Assembly (NCBI GenBank): GCA_008694505.1
Contig: VZDJ01000034.1
Location: forward strand, 1,100,534-1,164,533
Origin: Cyanoderma ruficeps
Taxonomy: Eukaryota; Chordata; Aves; Passeriformes; Timaliidae
Reading direction: 5' to 3'
Length of the DNA stretch: 64,000 nt
The notes beneath the pieces were generated by a model. The model ran no database searches and had not been told where the DNA came from. It saw only the letters and a program-made list of their open reading frames with translations. A program made the translations under genes and the position numbers. This document shows, piece after piece, positions 35,456 through 48,576 of this stretch (the first letter of the stretch is position 1; every line of letters starts with the position of its first letter).

Positions 35456-38209
35456 ACCCATGGAAACAGCAATTACTGTTTTAGTGGTGACCAGTAGGAC
35501 TGAGCACCTGCCCCTCAGTCTCCCACCTCCTGAATGTTCCCACACAGTTTTCCCTGCTCTGATGCAGCAGACACATGTCAGACCTGCTGTCCCATCACAG
35601 TGGTGACACACAGCTCTTGCCAGAAGCGGTTCTGGCCATGCATGGTTAGAAACATAAAGAGTGATCCTTGAATTTCTCCACCACACATGCAAGGCTCTGC
35701 ATGAGATGCCAAGAGCCAGATTTTCCTAAAAGCTTGTTTCTCAAACTCTTGCTTCCAAGCATTTTCCTCCTGTTCAGACACATGAAATTACAGCCTTGTT
35801 TGCAGACCTGAGCCTCAGGTGTGGTACTGACAAAATCTGCCACTGAGAGTGGATATCCAGCCCTTAATTACAAGAAATCTCAGAAACACTTCACAAACAT
35901 AATCCCTTTGAAAAGGAGCAGATAATCTTGCTACGACCCTTTTGAGTCTTCTGCTCAGGACCCTGAGGTATTTTAAACTGCTCATTACATTCATTCCTTA
36001 CAAAGCATTAATGCCTTCCCGAGTCCCTCTAACACCATCGTCTCAAAAAGCACAAGCTGGAAAATTCACCCAGGATCTCAGTCTACTGAAAAGACCCACA
36101 GGAAATGTATGTATGGAAGAAATCAAATAGATACATTTGTCTTCTGTGCTATAATGAGAACCTGGGACCTGTGAGATCGTGGAAACTGGCACAGACTTCT
36201 CCTTTTGCCAATGTACAGGAAAACTCAGCCTGTGCTTGAAAAACTTCATCTCTGCCTTCCTCACTATGGGAAGATCTCAGCACAGTGTCCCCTCACACAG
36301 CACCACTGCCCCAGCTTTCCAACCAAGTAAAGACCAGGTGACATATTCCAACAGACCTGGAAATCACCAAGTGGTGATCCATAATCTGCAAACACATCAG
36401 GGGAGAACAGCAGACTGGAAGACTGGTCTCCAGTCTGTCCCATTCTGTCAAAGTCACTCTGACTTGTGACCCCTAAGATTTCTTCCCACATCCCTTCAAC
36501 CAACCCTGTCAGTTTTTCTGACCTAAGTGAAGAATGGTTTTTCAATCTACCACTAGATGGTAACTGGGTGTTTTTTTTAAAACAAGACCATGGAGAGGAA
36601 AAGCCTTTTTTATAGAGCTCTTGACACATTTCTGAGATTTGAGAGTAAGACCAATCTTGACAAACATGATCTCCTACATGACTGTAGAGAGCTCTGGAAA
36701 GCAGACAGCTATAGAGGAGGTTATGGAGTTGGCTCAAAGAGCCAAACCCTGCCCTTGCATGTACAAGCTGCCAAGAGTGACAGTGCTCCGACTACAGCAG
36801 GCTTCAAAGGAGAAGCCAAGAGGTTCCATGTTGTACCTCCACCAAAGAAACCAATCCATTACTTGCAGTGCTGAGCATGGTTGGGGATGGATGCAGTTTC
36901 TTCCACAGAGATGTTCTGTGCTCTGTGTTTTGGTCCACCTAACTTAATTACCAGAAATTTTTGAGAGGTTTTTTGTTTTGTTTTTTTTTGCAGTAGAGAT
37001 GCAAAAACTGTTGTTTTCAAGTGGAAGTGCAAACTGAACACATCTCCATACAGCACACATTCTCAGAAACGTAAGTTTCTGAGTTTCAGTTTTAATAGGA
37101 AGCTCACACTCCTCAGACATGAGGCTGGCAGTTATCATTCACAGCTCATGACAAAAGCCACAAGGTCCATGAAGTCACCTGCAATATGTGGGCCTGGGAA
37201 GCAGTGATGTCAGAGCTCAGTAGACTGGCCTCGAAATTAAGATATGGAAGTTCAGTGCAAAGATCTGTAGAATGCCAGAAAGAAGCTGATACCTGGCAAT
37301 CCTCCTCTGGACACTTCCTCCAGGATAGATGTTTCTGCCAAGTCAATAACATTTTTCAGGGCTTTTGGTTTTGATGATGCTTCTTGCTTGATTTCGTCTC
37401 AACCTTGGCTTGAAGCCCTGGAAAGCCACTCAGTGGCAGCAGTCTGCTCTCTTTGATAAAGCTGCCAGAGAGGCAGCAGCTGCCAGAGCAGTCACACTGA
37501 CTCCTCAGGCCCCTGTGCTACACACACCAAGGTGTCCAGGAGTTCACACAGGCTGCACGTTCACAGACACACGAATTGTTGGCTCATCTGCTCCACAGTC
37601 ATCAGGGCATCAGCCCTGGCACATCCCATTCCTTTCTCCTATCTAATTCTAAGCTGGATCTGCTGAGTTTGCCTTGATGAATCAGAAAAATGATGACTCC
37701 GGAGTGAAACCTCAACCCCTTAAAGACATCCCAGCATCAGGACATGACAGACCAAGTCAGGAGGAGGAACAGTGTTTATTCAGGATAATGAAGAAACTTG
37801 GGCAAAATCTACTGTGTCCCAAAAGTAATCTAGGATTGTACTTGTCACTTGATTACTTGATGAATCATCTGAAAAGGATTTTTTCACCATTGCAATTACT
37901 AAGTTGAAGAAGATGCACAGTTATACCTCAGTGGGAAAAACCAGATCCAAAACCTTTAGCTCATCCCAGACATCCATGCATGGTTTTGTGCTTGTGTCTT
38001 TTCATCATTCTGGTTCAGTACCGACCAGAAGAATCCATCATTCTCACAGCAATACCTGGGAGAAAAGCAGGAAGCACACCTTGGGGAAAAAAGGTAAAGT
38101 CTCTGGGACCCAGAAAATACACAGTGGCATGTAAGAAGAGAAAACTCTCTGGGATGGGAAGGAAGCAATAGCAGGCTGGGGGAATATTCAGTAGAAGATT
38201 CTAAGCTAC

Positions 38210-38545
38210 TATGAACAGCTCCCTGAACAAAGACTTCTTGGAGACGTGAATCTAATCCCCAGCAAAGCCACAGGAAATTCACAGATGAAATATCTTCCTT
38301 CTTCTCCCATTGGAATGTTTCTGATTTTATGACACAAAATGGAGTCGTTCTGAATGCACTCACTGCTCTGCCACCATGCCAAGGTGATCTTGAGAACCAG
38401 CACATGCCCTGGGCCACAGTGCAGGACCTCCTGCTCCCTGTCAGCTGGACAGCGTGGGACACCAAAGGTACCACCAGTTAATCCATCAGTCGCCAGCAGA
38501 CTCAAATCATCCCCTCCCTCTTCATTTTCATCGTAAGAAATATTT
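38210..38545 (-). pseudogene. ZBTB40: Probable ZBTB40-like middle-region exon remnant
   Basis: Positioned between the 39.4-kb and 35.2-kb exons. Short matches to the family middle region occur in shifting frames: YDEN and LSLLATD, VSHAVQLTG, PADREQEVLH, then DHLGMVAEQ followed by TGA. These align with YHEN, LSEIFTD, ISHMTSLAPG, GEREVME and SLISAVLEKQ. At least two frame changes and one stop are needed. No single match is strong, so the call rests on the order of matches. Confidence 0.5.
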
Positions 38546-39130
38546 GTGCTTCTGTTTGTTCAAGCTGCAATTTGAGGAAATTCAGTTCTGTGTAATTAAG
38601 GAATGCCCCTCCTTGGAATGGGTATTACCAGGAGATAATTAACCATGCTGGGAATCTGGTGTTTCGAGAAAGCAATCGTGCTTAACAAATGACAAAGCCA
38701 AGTGCATGTTGGTAATGTTTGCTACAGAGGAAATTATCAGCATTATGAGCACAGTTTTGCTTTCTATTAAATCCTCATTTACATTTCACTGCATGTTAAT
38801 TTAGTTTTAAATTTTATGTGACTTCAGAGTCTCTTGATCTGAATTGTTCAGAGTGTGCCTAAACCCACCGAAACTCGGAAGGTTGTCCACCAGGCAAAAG
38901 ATGGGGGCTCCTGAGTCCCTGAGCCACCACAGGCAGGCAGCAAACAATAAAATCCCACCAAAACAAATAACAGGAGTGGCCTGGCCATCCAACAGAATGA
39001 TGTGTAATGGAGACACTAAGTGGAGGATTCCCATTAGCACAGTCTGCTGCACACAGACCACGAGTCAGTGACCAACACAAGCAGAAATGCTGCCTGGATC
39101 AAGGAAAGAGGCACAGCCCACATAAATCTC

Positions 39131-39144
39131 CCCCCCCCCCCCCN
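39131..39144. repeat. C homopolymer ending in N
   Basis: About 13 C followed by an ambiguous base at 39144, probably a homopolymer length uncertainty in the assembly. Confidence 0.9.
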
Positions 39145-39296
39145 TCTCCCTCAATCACAAGGAATTCCAAGTAAGACACTGTATTTAATGTCAAGACATC
39201 TCCAGCTTAGGGGAATTTTTAGGTATTTGTTTTCAAAGGCAGCGACTACCATACAGTAAAGTCACACATGGAAGTTTAGTTTACTCATACCTTTAC

Positions 39297-39472
39297 CATC
39301 AGAGATGTTTGCTGTTGCCACCAAGTTGTCCAGCAGAAGCTGGAGTCCAGAGAAGGATGCTTTCACAGTCCCCAGAAGTTTCCACTTTCAGGGTTTTCTC
39401 TTCATCCACCTTCCTGAGCAGATTGTCCATGGCTTCCCTCGGAGAGCTGCCTTCACGGCAATCCAAAACTAC
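39297..39472 (-). pseudogene. ZBTB40: ZBTB40-like middle-region exon
   Basis: Acceptor TTTCTTTGTCACAG then VVLDCREGSSPREAMDNLL and RKVDEEKTLKVE, matching family VILNCCEGRTPKETIENLLH and EEKTLTAEG. Near 39380 about ten bases are missing. Past the gap a second frame continues KLLGTVKASFSGLQLLLDNL, matching KLLQAVKTTF. Donor GTAAAG follows at 39296-39291. The splice sites are therefore intact but the frame is broken. Confidence 0.9.
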
Positions 39473-42400
39473 CTGTGACAAAGAAACAGCCACAGAACTG
39501 TCTGTGACAGCTTCCTGCAAACTCTTGGATGTGAACAAAGATCAGAAGAACAGAACAGTATCACAACACTGCACTGGATCCCTACCCACTGCTTACACCA
39601 TTTAACTGGAAGGGGTTTAGGGTGGCAGTTACAGGAACACCCAAACATGGCCAAGGTGTAACAGACATGTCACCCTGAAAACAAATCTAGTGGATTCTTC
39701 CACCAAGTCCAGCTCTTGGAAGTGGCTGACAAACAAAACCTACTTTTTAAAAGAAAACATTAGCAGACTTAAAGAGAATGTTCAAAACAACATTTCATGT
39801 AATATTTTTAGTGAATACTTTTAAAACTGACAGTCTCGTTTCCCTTGTCTCCGCAATTGTTCTGCTTGCCATCAAAAAACTGATGGCCAGGAGAAAATAC
39901 TCTTATTATTTCAATAAGCACCTATTACCTGAATTATTATTTCTGTGATGAGGCCACGTGAAACATCTATTACATGAGATACAACCAGTGTAGTTTGGAA
40001 AAGCTCTAGGATGACAGTAAAATACCTACAAGGCTCCTATATTGGCAAATACAGGCTGACCTCCCTTCCACCAACACTGTGCTCCTGAGCAGAACCTCTG
40101 CAGGGCACCAGCCCAGTTCCCTGATGACAATAAGCACTACACAGTCCTATCAATAAAATTATTAAGATTTGTCCTAAAACTAGTTACATTTTTGCTCCCT
40201 TTCCCCTGGTTGGTAAGCTCTTCCACAGCCTCATTCCCCTGATGATTCTTCTAATTTTCAGCTGAAATTTATTCATGGCCAGTGTATGTCTGTTTGTTCA
40301 TGTGCCAACATTATTTTTTAGCTTAAAAAGCCTTTTAAAATCTCCAAGGTGTTTACCCTACTCTTTCTCTCTGATTTCATCATAAGAGCATGATTATATT
40401 CTCTCTCAGTCTTCATCTCCCTCGTCTAAATAAGGCAGCACCTCTTATAAAACAGCTTCTACATTCCCCTGGACTTCCCACTGCAGATCTGTGAAGTTCC
40501 AATATGAATTCACCTTTTCTGAACCAGACTGGAACAGAAATTTTGGATGAGGTCTTAACTCTTCGTTCTCATTACTGCACCCAGTGTACATCCTTCACTT
40601 CATACCACCACATCANCAGCACATCAGTCAATTCTCACTACTCAGTGAGAATTAATTGTTGAGGGATGTCATTTGAGTTGGGATTTTCCTTCAGCTGCAG
40701 GAAATTTCTGTTTCTGTGTTTCTCCTGGATCAGGCTCCAGGCTAAGCCACGGATTTGCAGGTCATCTCCTCTCTTTATTCTTCCTCTTGGTCAGACAATA
40801 TCTGCCCAGCAGCCTGATGTGCCACAAGCCTCTCTACAGCTCTACAGTATGTTTGTTTGCCTGTCAGATGTTTCAGCCATTCCCTGAATGTCCTAAAGCC
40901 CTTCCTCAAGTTACTCTCTCACTCAGGTCTGTAACCTCTCATATAAGTTCTTCTCTCTCATTCAGGATGCAAACTTCAGACAGTTCCCCTACCTTTAACA
41001 TAAAAGAAACTAATCCAATAGCTCCTCCTGCGCTCTAATGAACACCTGAACTCCTTAATTAGTTTCTCTCATTTCTAAAGATCTGTCCTTTTATAGCCCA
41101 AACTCTGTTAGTGAACCTGCTGATGTATTCTCCCCTTCAATTCACACCAGCCTGCCTCTGGATCCCTTAATCTGAAGTCATCTTCTGAGAAAAGACAAAA
41201 AGAGGTACAAGAGCAGCATCCTTTGGGGAGCTCCTGCTGTAACCCACCACTGCTCCCAGGCAGAAGAGATGCCCCTGGCAGTGGGAGATGCAGTGGTGAC
41301 ATTTTAAGACTTATTTTGACACCACCAGGTGAGGCAATTAGGAAATATCCCCCAGTTGTGCTTGCAGTGGGATTTTTCCATCCCCAGTGTACCCAGTTAA
41401 GATTCCTGCAGTGGCCAACAACCTGCTTGTACTGTCCCTGACACCTCTCTGAGCTCTGAAGCAGCTTGGTTTGGGCAGCAAGGTCTGCAGGCACTCGAGT
41501 CAAAGGGGAGAGACACCACAGAGCTCAGAATACCCAGCTGCCTTCTAGAAGAGAACCTGAACAGAAGCAAAGGGCTGATGTTTCTGCTACTCTGATTTTC
41601 TGGCTTCAGGGCTGTATTGTGGACTCTGAACTCGTCAACAACCTAAGTGGTAGGGAGAACCATGCAGAAGTTATCCACACTTCCTCTGTATCCACTTTAT
41701 TTCTCTTAAGTGATAACCTGTATCCAAATCCTCCACTCCCTTCCTAATTGCAGAAACATCAAAAAAGCCACAGAAGTCAAGCACTCAAAAAACAGAAAGG
41801 CTACATTCAAAAGTTACCCAGAAAAAAAACATAGATTTACAAAGATGCCTCACGAAACATCATGTACTGGTCTTCCAGCAAAGAAAATCAAACTTGCTCT
41901 ATTGCACAGCTCAGACCAGGCACAGAAAGAACCCAGCTGCCAAGAATAAAGGCTGTTCCACAAGAAACTCGTGCTTGTGTTGCTGAATAAGTGTGTGGCT
42001 AATGAGGCAGTGACAGTGAGCAGAAAAAGGAAAGCCTCATCTTTATGAACCTTTGGAGATCCCATCCCTGCCAGCCCAGAGCTCCAGTGCAACACTGGAT
42101 GAACCAGCTAAGATAAAACCTCCAGAGGTGGCTGCTAATTCCATGTTTGTTTTCCCAGTCCTACACCTGAGACACCAAGGATCCCACCTGCACACATGCC
42201 ATGGGCCCATCATTTTAATCAGTTTAACTTCTGGAATAATTAAACACTTTCCCACTTGTCTGGGGGAGAGGGGATGGAATTAAACAAATAAACCCCCCAC
42301 CCAAGGTTAGTCTACACTTGGCAATTTCTTTCTTGTTTTCTTGTGCCACAGCAGGACAGCGCTCTGCCCACAGTCTCACTGGAGTGCTCCCCAAAAAATC

Positions 42401-43048
42401 TGTCATTTAATGGAAACTGTTGGCTGAAACAAGAGCAGGAAGGGATCCCATAGAGAGGAGTAGGATTTTGTATTTGGAGCAGGGTTTGGAGGCTCTGTAG
42501 CAAAGGGAGCACACAGTGTCTGGTGAGGATGAGAAGAAACACTGTTGCTCCACCAAGGGAGGCAGGAGCTCTGCAGTACGTGGTGATGCAGTTACAGGCT
42601 GTATCCTGTGCCTAAGGAGCAGAATTCTGATGGCAGAATGGTTTTGGTTTTATTATTGGTGGGTTGTGTTTGGTTTTTTCAATGTGAAGGGAAATCTAAA
42701 AAATGCTGAATTTTAACCACCTAATTCTATGAAGACAAAGAGAAGAGAGCAGGGTAAAGGTGAAGCCTTTAAAAGTAAGGCTTTATACATGCAACACGAA
42801 CAGGCATATATGAAAATCCTAATCTCCCCACTGCTGACGAAGCTTCAGCTCCAGGCCCCCCACACGGGGTCTCTGCTGACAGCCACAACACCCCCAGAGG
42901 ATGCCAAGTCCTTTGCTGTACTCACACCCTGCTCTCTCCTCTCACATCTCCATTTCAGGCTCAGCTTTGTGCTGTTGGAGGGAAAAATTCATCAGTCACC
43001 AGTCACAGCCCAGTCAGCCCACAGCCCACAAGGACAAGACAGACACCT

Positions 43049-43174
43049 CTGTTGGCAATACCTTTTCGGGTACCCTATTCCAATCTGTGTCTGTTGGCAA
43101 TACCTTTTCGGGTACCCTATTCCCATCTGTGTCTGTTGGCAATACCTTTTTGGGTACCCTATTCCCATCTGTGT
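43049..43174. repeat. 42-bp tandem repeat, three copies
   Basis: Units begin CTGTTGGCAATACC at 43049, 43091 and 43133, and differ at only about two bases in total, so the expansion is recent. Because 42 is divisible by three, an open frame passes through as a 14-residue repeat, but no gene is supported. Lies in the intron between the 44.9-kb and 39.4-kb exons. Confidence 0.97.
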
Positions 43175-44589
43175 CTGTGCTCAGGGATGCTCCATGCTGG
43201 CTGTGGTGAGGGACCATGAGATTTTAACTGAGGGGCAGAAGTTCTCAGCCCACCTGTTGTGGCTCTGGTCAGGCTTACTCAGACAGAAAGCAGAGATCAT
43301 TCATGCCACTGAGCACAACTTTCCACTCACTATAATCCTGCGTCAGGGGAACTCAACGATGTGACAAACTAGGACAGGAGGTCAAGCTGTGTCCTGATCA
43401 CAGCATGTGAGGGCACCCTGGAAGTTCCAGCTGCACGGGGTACAGCCAGCTCCCCTCAAAGACAAAGGAAAGCAGGTTATAAACAGCATTTTGTCCTTTA
43501 TGACTTCTGCATATCAGCACACAGAGTGCAGTAACTCACAGAAAAGGAAAGCAAGAGTCCTCCCCACCAACTTCTGCCTGAAACACATAAAAAATAAAAC
43601 CAAACCATTTAGTGGATGTGCTAGTCTTGCAGGCATCTGTGTGGTAAGAGTTGCAATAATGGAATAAAGCTGGGAGACAGCTGAAAGGGAAGCTGATGAC
43701 CAGGAACTGACGAGCTGGTAGCAGAGGGGTATTAGTGATTCTGCTCAAACTCCCCTATAGAGCCTTGTCCTTATTCCCAAAAAAGCTTTTTCAGGGTATA
43801 AGGAGTACCAGGCACCTCCTCTGGCTCAGGCTCCCCTTGCAGGGGCAGTCTGACACTGATCCTGGTCTCCAGGTTGCCTTCACTGCTCAGTTTTCACTGT
43901 TCCCAGCACAGAAGGACCTGAGACCACACACCTGTGCAGTCAATGCTGTGCAGGAGGCAGGTGGAAGTGCCAGGTGAAGCTTGCCCATCACCTCATAAAC
44001 CATGTGTATGATGCCACCTTGAAGATACACACACCTCATCCTGCCCACACAGTTTGCCTGTTTCAGATTTTTTTACCCACTTCTCCGAGGCAGGCAGGAA
44101 TCTGTCTTCTGCTGCCTCCAAAACCCTGTGATGGGGCTCAGCTGTGCCACACTCTGGATCAGCTCCTCCCTGCAGCACAGCAAGCAAGCGGTCAGCCTCT
44201 CTTCCTCGGCTGTGCAGTCTGGGGGGAAAAAGATTCAGAAACACAAGAGGAGAAATAAGTCAGTCAGAAGAAAATGACAGGTTCCTGAAGCGAGGGAGAC
44301 TCTCTGAAAGATCTAAGTGAATAGCAAAGCTCATCCCAAGCACAAGCAGCAGAGGAAAATCACTTTACTATTCTCTTTAAACTCTGTGAAAGGAAAATGT
44401 CTCATTTATCTAACAGAGCACAAAGCCATAAAGCAAGCTGGAGGTTAACACCAGGTTTGCAAGGCCACTGGTTTGTGTCAGACTCGAGTGAAAAAGAAGT
44501 TTTCAATCCCAAGCCTCAGCTGTGCTCTGCCCCACGCTGGCTGCCAGCCATTGATCCAGCCCTCCAGGCAGCAGTGGGGAGAGCCCTGC

Positions 44590-44924
44590 ACAGGCAGGAA
44601 TGCTCCAGGATCTTGGCCAGCACCTGATAAACCTCCTGCATGTGGATACAGCATTTCTCTGTAAGGTTGCCCACTCGCTTTGCCAGAGGTTGCACCCAAT
44701 TTCCAACCTGCTTGCTGTGGGGTTTGTCTGCTGCCCTGTTCCCTCTCCAGCAAAGCCACTCTAAGCTCAGGATTTGTGTCATGAAACAGCTTCAGAAAAG
44801 ACACAAGGGTCTGAGTGTCCACAGGCTGAGTGTCACTGTCCTGGGTGTGGGCATCCTTCACTTTGCCCAGCAGCTTCCTGAACACTCACTGTTCCTCTGT
44901 CTTGGCCAGACAGGCAGCCAGAGC
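44590..44924 (-). pseudogene. ZBTB40: ZBTB40-like middle-region exon with in-frame stop
   Basis: Acceptor TTCTGCTGTAG, then codon-for-codon alignment with the family: ALAACLAKTEEQ, TGA (44888-44886), VFRKLLGKVK. It continues VDTQTLVSFLKLFHDTNPEL and RVALLERE, matching VQTVVSLLRLYQYSNPAV and ALLDRK. After about 44708 the family match fades and the likely frame changes. The 3' end is uncertain. The TGA replaces a serine codon position in the human protein. Confidence 0.92.
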
Positions 44925-47648
44925 CTACAGCAGAACAGAAATGCTGGAGGGCTTAGAGAACAGTCGCCTGCCCTATACAGACAGACACAAGCAGAACCCT
45001 GGAGCTCAGGTTAGAGGACAAAAAATTAAACAGGACAAAAAAATAACCACACACACACACTGAACCCAAGCTCTGCCCTGTGGCCACCTGCCCTGGGAAG
45101 AAGGGCAACAGGCCCTGCTGCCAGCCCTTATCCATACAGCAAATCCCACAAACTGGAGCTGGTCCCAACACCAAACGTTTCTTCATGCCCAACTAGCCAA
45201 AGACCAGTAAGTGTGAAAGACCTGACAAGTGTGAATTTAACACTGCTACTTTGGAAGGCAAAGCTAGGGCAAGAGATACTGGATCTCCCTGCAGAACAAG
45301 GAGGGAACACTTGCACAGAAAGCAGAGAGCACTTCAAGTGGAACTTTCAGGAATCTCCATTCTCAATCACAATGGAATTCTGTCTCCTTGAGAAAACTCT
45401 GGAGAGGAGGCACACAAACTCTGAGTGCTGTGGGCTCTCAGCACACCTGGCAATCAAACCCAGAGCTCCAAAATCTATTTCAGTGACCCAAAACAGCAAC
45501 CAGAGGCAGACGTGCCTGTACAGTTATGGAACTTAAAGGCAAAGAAATAAGCTGGAACTCTTACTCCCATCTCCCCAGAGTCATTTAATGCTGTAAATAT
45601 TGCCCCTGAAGACACATGCTCCCCAGCTCTCCAGGAGAGATGCCAGCCTTTCAGAGCAGGCAGCCTTTATTGGAGACTCCAGGGATTTGGCAAAGGTACC
45701 TTTGAAGTGGGAAGTTCAGCTCCGCTCCAGGGAGAATGGCCATTTTCTGCTGTCATTGTCATTTTTATTCCAATGATAAAAAGCCTGTGTGCAACTGCTT
45801 GGGGCTGCAGCAGGAGCTGGTGGGCTGGCTTTTCCTAGCAGGTGTAAATGCTCACACATTAGGGCAGCGTGGCAGTGCAATGACCTATTGCAGTGACTCC
45901 ACAGAGGGCAAACTGCAGCAGTCCCAGCTCTTCCCACTTGAGGCAGTTTGCCTGCCGAACAGAGAGTGTGGACATGAAGGGCTCGGGGGAAAGAAAACAC
46001 AGACGTGCTGAAGAACAAACACAAAGGTTGGGGTTTTTTTAATGCAAACATAAATTTGTAATGAAACTTGATAACCAGATCATGTTTGTTCTCAAGGTTT
46101 GCGTGTCTGGCCCCTTCCAGATCAAAATGAGCATGTAAAACACAAAATGTCTCCACTCTCACTATCCTAGAGGTGCTCAGATCCTGCCAAATCCATGTTT
46201 GCATTAATATGGATGAAAAGTAACTTGCATTTTTGCAATATATTTTTCAGTTTTAGGGGTTTTAAATTAAAATCAGCACAGCATTGCTACCCAGAGCCCC
46301 AGGTAACATCCCTTCCTCAGTGCATGTATTTAGCTAATAGAGATGAGTTTTCAGTAACTGAAATATTCTGCTATTTATAGGCTTCTTCCAGAAGACATTT
46401 CCTTGGACACATTGCTCAGTGGGAACAACAGCCTTTTAGCATTGTTGTGAAAGAGCACAAAGTGTATTTCAGACTTACTTCAAAGCACTAATAATTCCCA
46501 AAGATCCTGGGAAAAAATGGAGAAATACTGATACCAGCAGGAATCCCAGCTTCCACTTAGTCATAAAATGCTCCCCCATTACAACCTGATCCACCTGGCT
46601 TTCACTGCCTGGGACACTGCAAGACCCTTCACGGCCAAGCTGGAACACATTTGGACACTCCCAGTTTCCATGTGAGAGGAAGAGACTGCCTCTCTGCGCT
46701 GGGAAACTGCACCACCAAGACCTGGCTCAAGCTTGGTCAGAGCTGTGCCACCAAACAGATTCCACGGCACACCAGAGGTTTGATCCCAATTGAAAATATC
46801 AGCTCCAGTGGCCAAAACACTCCCACCTCAGTACCACGGAACACGTGACACCATGAAGGAATGGTTCATCTTGAACGTCCCCACGTCCACAGCAGCCCCG
46901 TGGCAAGCTCTGAACAGGAACATCTGCAGGTTAAGGATCCAGGAGGCAGGGCTCCTGTCTCCATAGCACCTCCTCATCTTCCATGTCTTTCCAGAGAAGA
47001 CCTCAACTGCGCGTGCAAGTAATGTGCAGTGGCCCATAACTGAGACTGAAGAGGGATGTGAGGAGAGAGGGAGGGCACACAGCACAGCCATTAGCCCAGT
47101 CATTAGCCCAGCCGGCCACTAAACTCTTCCCTGCAGGTGGGTGAGCACAGTTATGGCTTTTCATGCCTTATCCATGCTCCTGCTCCCCCCATGAGAGCAC
47201 ATCCCAGCAAAAAGTCACTTTATTGACTATTTCTGAGTGATCTCCTTCAAGCATCAGCTTTAGAGTGAATGCAAGCATCCAGAGGGTGGTGGGTGGGGAT
47301 CTGCAGGAGACAGATTGGGAAGCACCTGCTCAGGGTGGCAGAAAAGGCTGACTCCCTTCAGACCTGAGGGACACTCAGGTACACTGCAGGAGGTCAGGCA
47401 CTGTGGGGAAACTTCCACAGCCACAATCATTGCTTCCCCATAAATGCACATTGCTTTGGGTTTTGATGTACAGGAGGCGAAGAAAATAGAAAAAAGCTGT
47501 TGGAAACCAGTGGAGGCCCACAGTCTGCCACCAGAGATCTCATGCCTAAACCCTGCAGGGGCTGAAGCAAGAGGACAGAAACATCTCTCTAGGTTAGGGT
47601 GAGGAAGGGCTCCCTCCCATGGGTCTTTGCAGCCACATGCTAATACCT

Positions 47649-48019
47649 GTTAGGTTCAGTAATCCTATTGGTTTAATAATTGATGTCACCCTTGTTCAGC
47701 CCCCGTTTACCATTCATGTACCCTTTCCAGAATGTTCTTCCCTCTCTTAATCCCCATTGGCCCAGTTTTACCGCGTCGCTCCACCCCTGTCACACTATTG
47801 GTTCTCCCAACTCTTAGCCACACCCCTGCACCACTTTCCCTTATCCCCATTGGCTCTTGGCCCTCAGATCTGCCCCTTTTGCCCGGTATTTAATCCTTCA
47901 GCCCAATCCCGTTCTTGTCCCTAGACTGCATCTAATTCCAGTTCCTACAATAAACAGCCTCCAGGTATCCAAATGAGACTCCATCCCTTTGCCTGTATTG
48001 TCAGCCATCTACTGCAGCG
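47649..48019 (+). mobile_element. LTR-like unit in pseudogene intron
   Basis: Begins TGTTAGGTTCAGTAATCC and carries several CCATTGGCC or CTATTGG boxes, then a TATA-like GGTATTTAATCC (about 47885) and AATAAA (47949-47954) some 60 bp downstream. CCAAT boxes, TATA and poly(A) signal packed this closely fit the U3-R order of a retroviral LTR. The 3' end (near CTACTGCA) and target duplication are unclear. A cryptic cellular promoter is the alternative. Confidence 0.6.
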
Positions 48020-48141
48020 TGCTGTAAAAAAGCACCAAGAAAAAACAAAAAAAAAAGTGAAAACAAAAAGCACTGGGCAATCTCAAGGCCTCGTTGTGGC
48101 ATGCTGCAACAAAAACTTGCATGGTTAGGGATTGTTTCGCT

Positions 48142-48204
48142 GCTGGGTCATCTGTGGCTCCGTGGTTATCCCACCTTTGGAAGCTGAGCAGTGCTGTTCC
48201 ATAG
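48142..48204 (+). repeat. Dispersed repeat copy A
   Basis: 63 bp containing CCTTTGGAAGCTGAGCAGTG, which recurs in inverted orientation at 50905-50967 with about 55 of 63 bases shared. Family not recognised. It begins about 120 bp after the LTR-like unit. Confidence 0.8.
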
Positions 48205-48555
48205 GCTGCTGCTGCTCACAGGGTCAGTGGCATGGACAACCCCAGGACTGGCTCCACACCCCTGACCCTCAGAGAAGCTCCCTGGCTGTGACCCCACCAT
48301 TAATTCGATCAACTATCAATCAACTATTGTATTGTGCATACAATAATCAGAGAAAACTATGTTCATGTTTTTCCTTCAGAAACCTAAAGGATTTTTTTTT
48401 CCAAGGCTGCATCTGTACATAACTCATGAGGGAGACCCTGTGGAAAACGCTGACCCCCTGCTTGTTCCACACATCAAGAACAAAAAACTCAGCACAAACT
48501 TCTACAAAAATCCACCAGAACAGAGAAAAAAAAAGTTCTCTAGCTCTGTCACCAT

Positions 48556-48576
48556 GAAAAAAAAAAAAAAAAAAAC
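48556..48576. repeat. Poly(A) run
   Basis: About 20 consecutive A, one of several A runs (also near 49119, 49629 and 57319) in the introns and 5' flank. Confidence 0.9.

Noticed and set aside
36600..36870. Possible zinc-finger exon on the minus strand (SHVGDHVCQDW)
   Set aside because: The match to ZBTB40 needs many gaps and would lie upstream of finger one, out of order. The 34310-34500 segment fits the order better.
37140..37400. Possible ZBTB40 middle-region exon
   Set aside because: Only a few scattered residues match, and no frame or splice site supports it.
38807..39061. 84-residue hydrophobic minus-strand frame
   Set aside because: Hydrophobic residues come from T-rich codons. There is no start context or homologue recognised.
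42729..43364. 211-residue frame with three 14-residue repeats
   Set aside because: The repeat comes from the 42-bp tandem array in an intron. Nothing else in the frame resembles a protein family.
45716..46204. 162-residue minus-strand open frame
   Set aside because: No family features, lies in a pseudogene intron, and no splice or start context.
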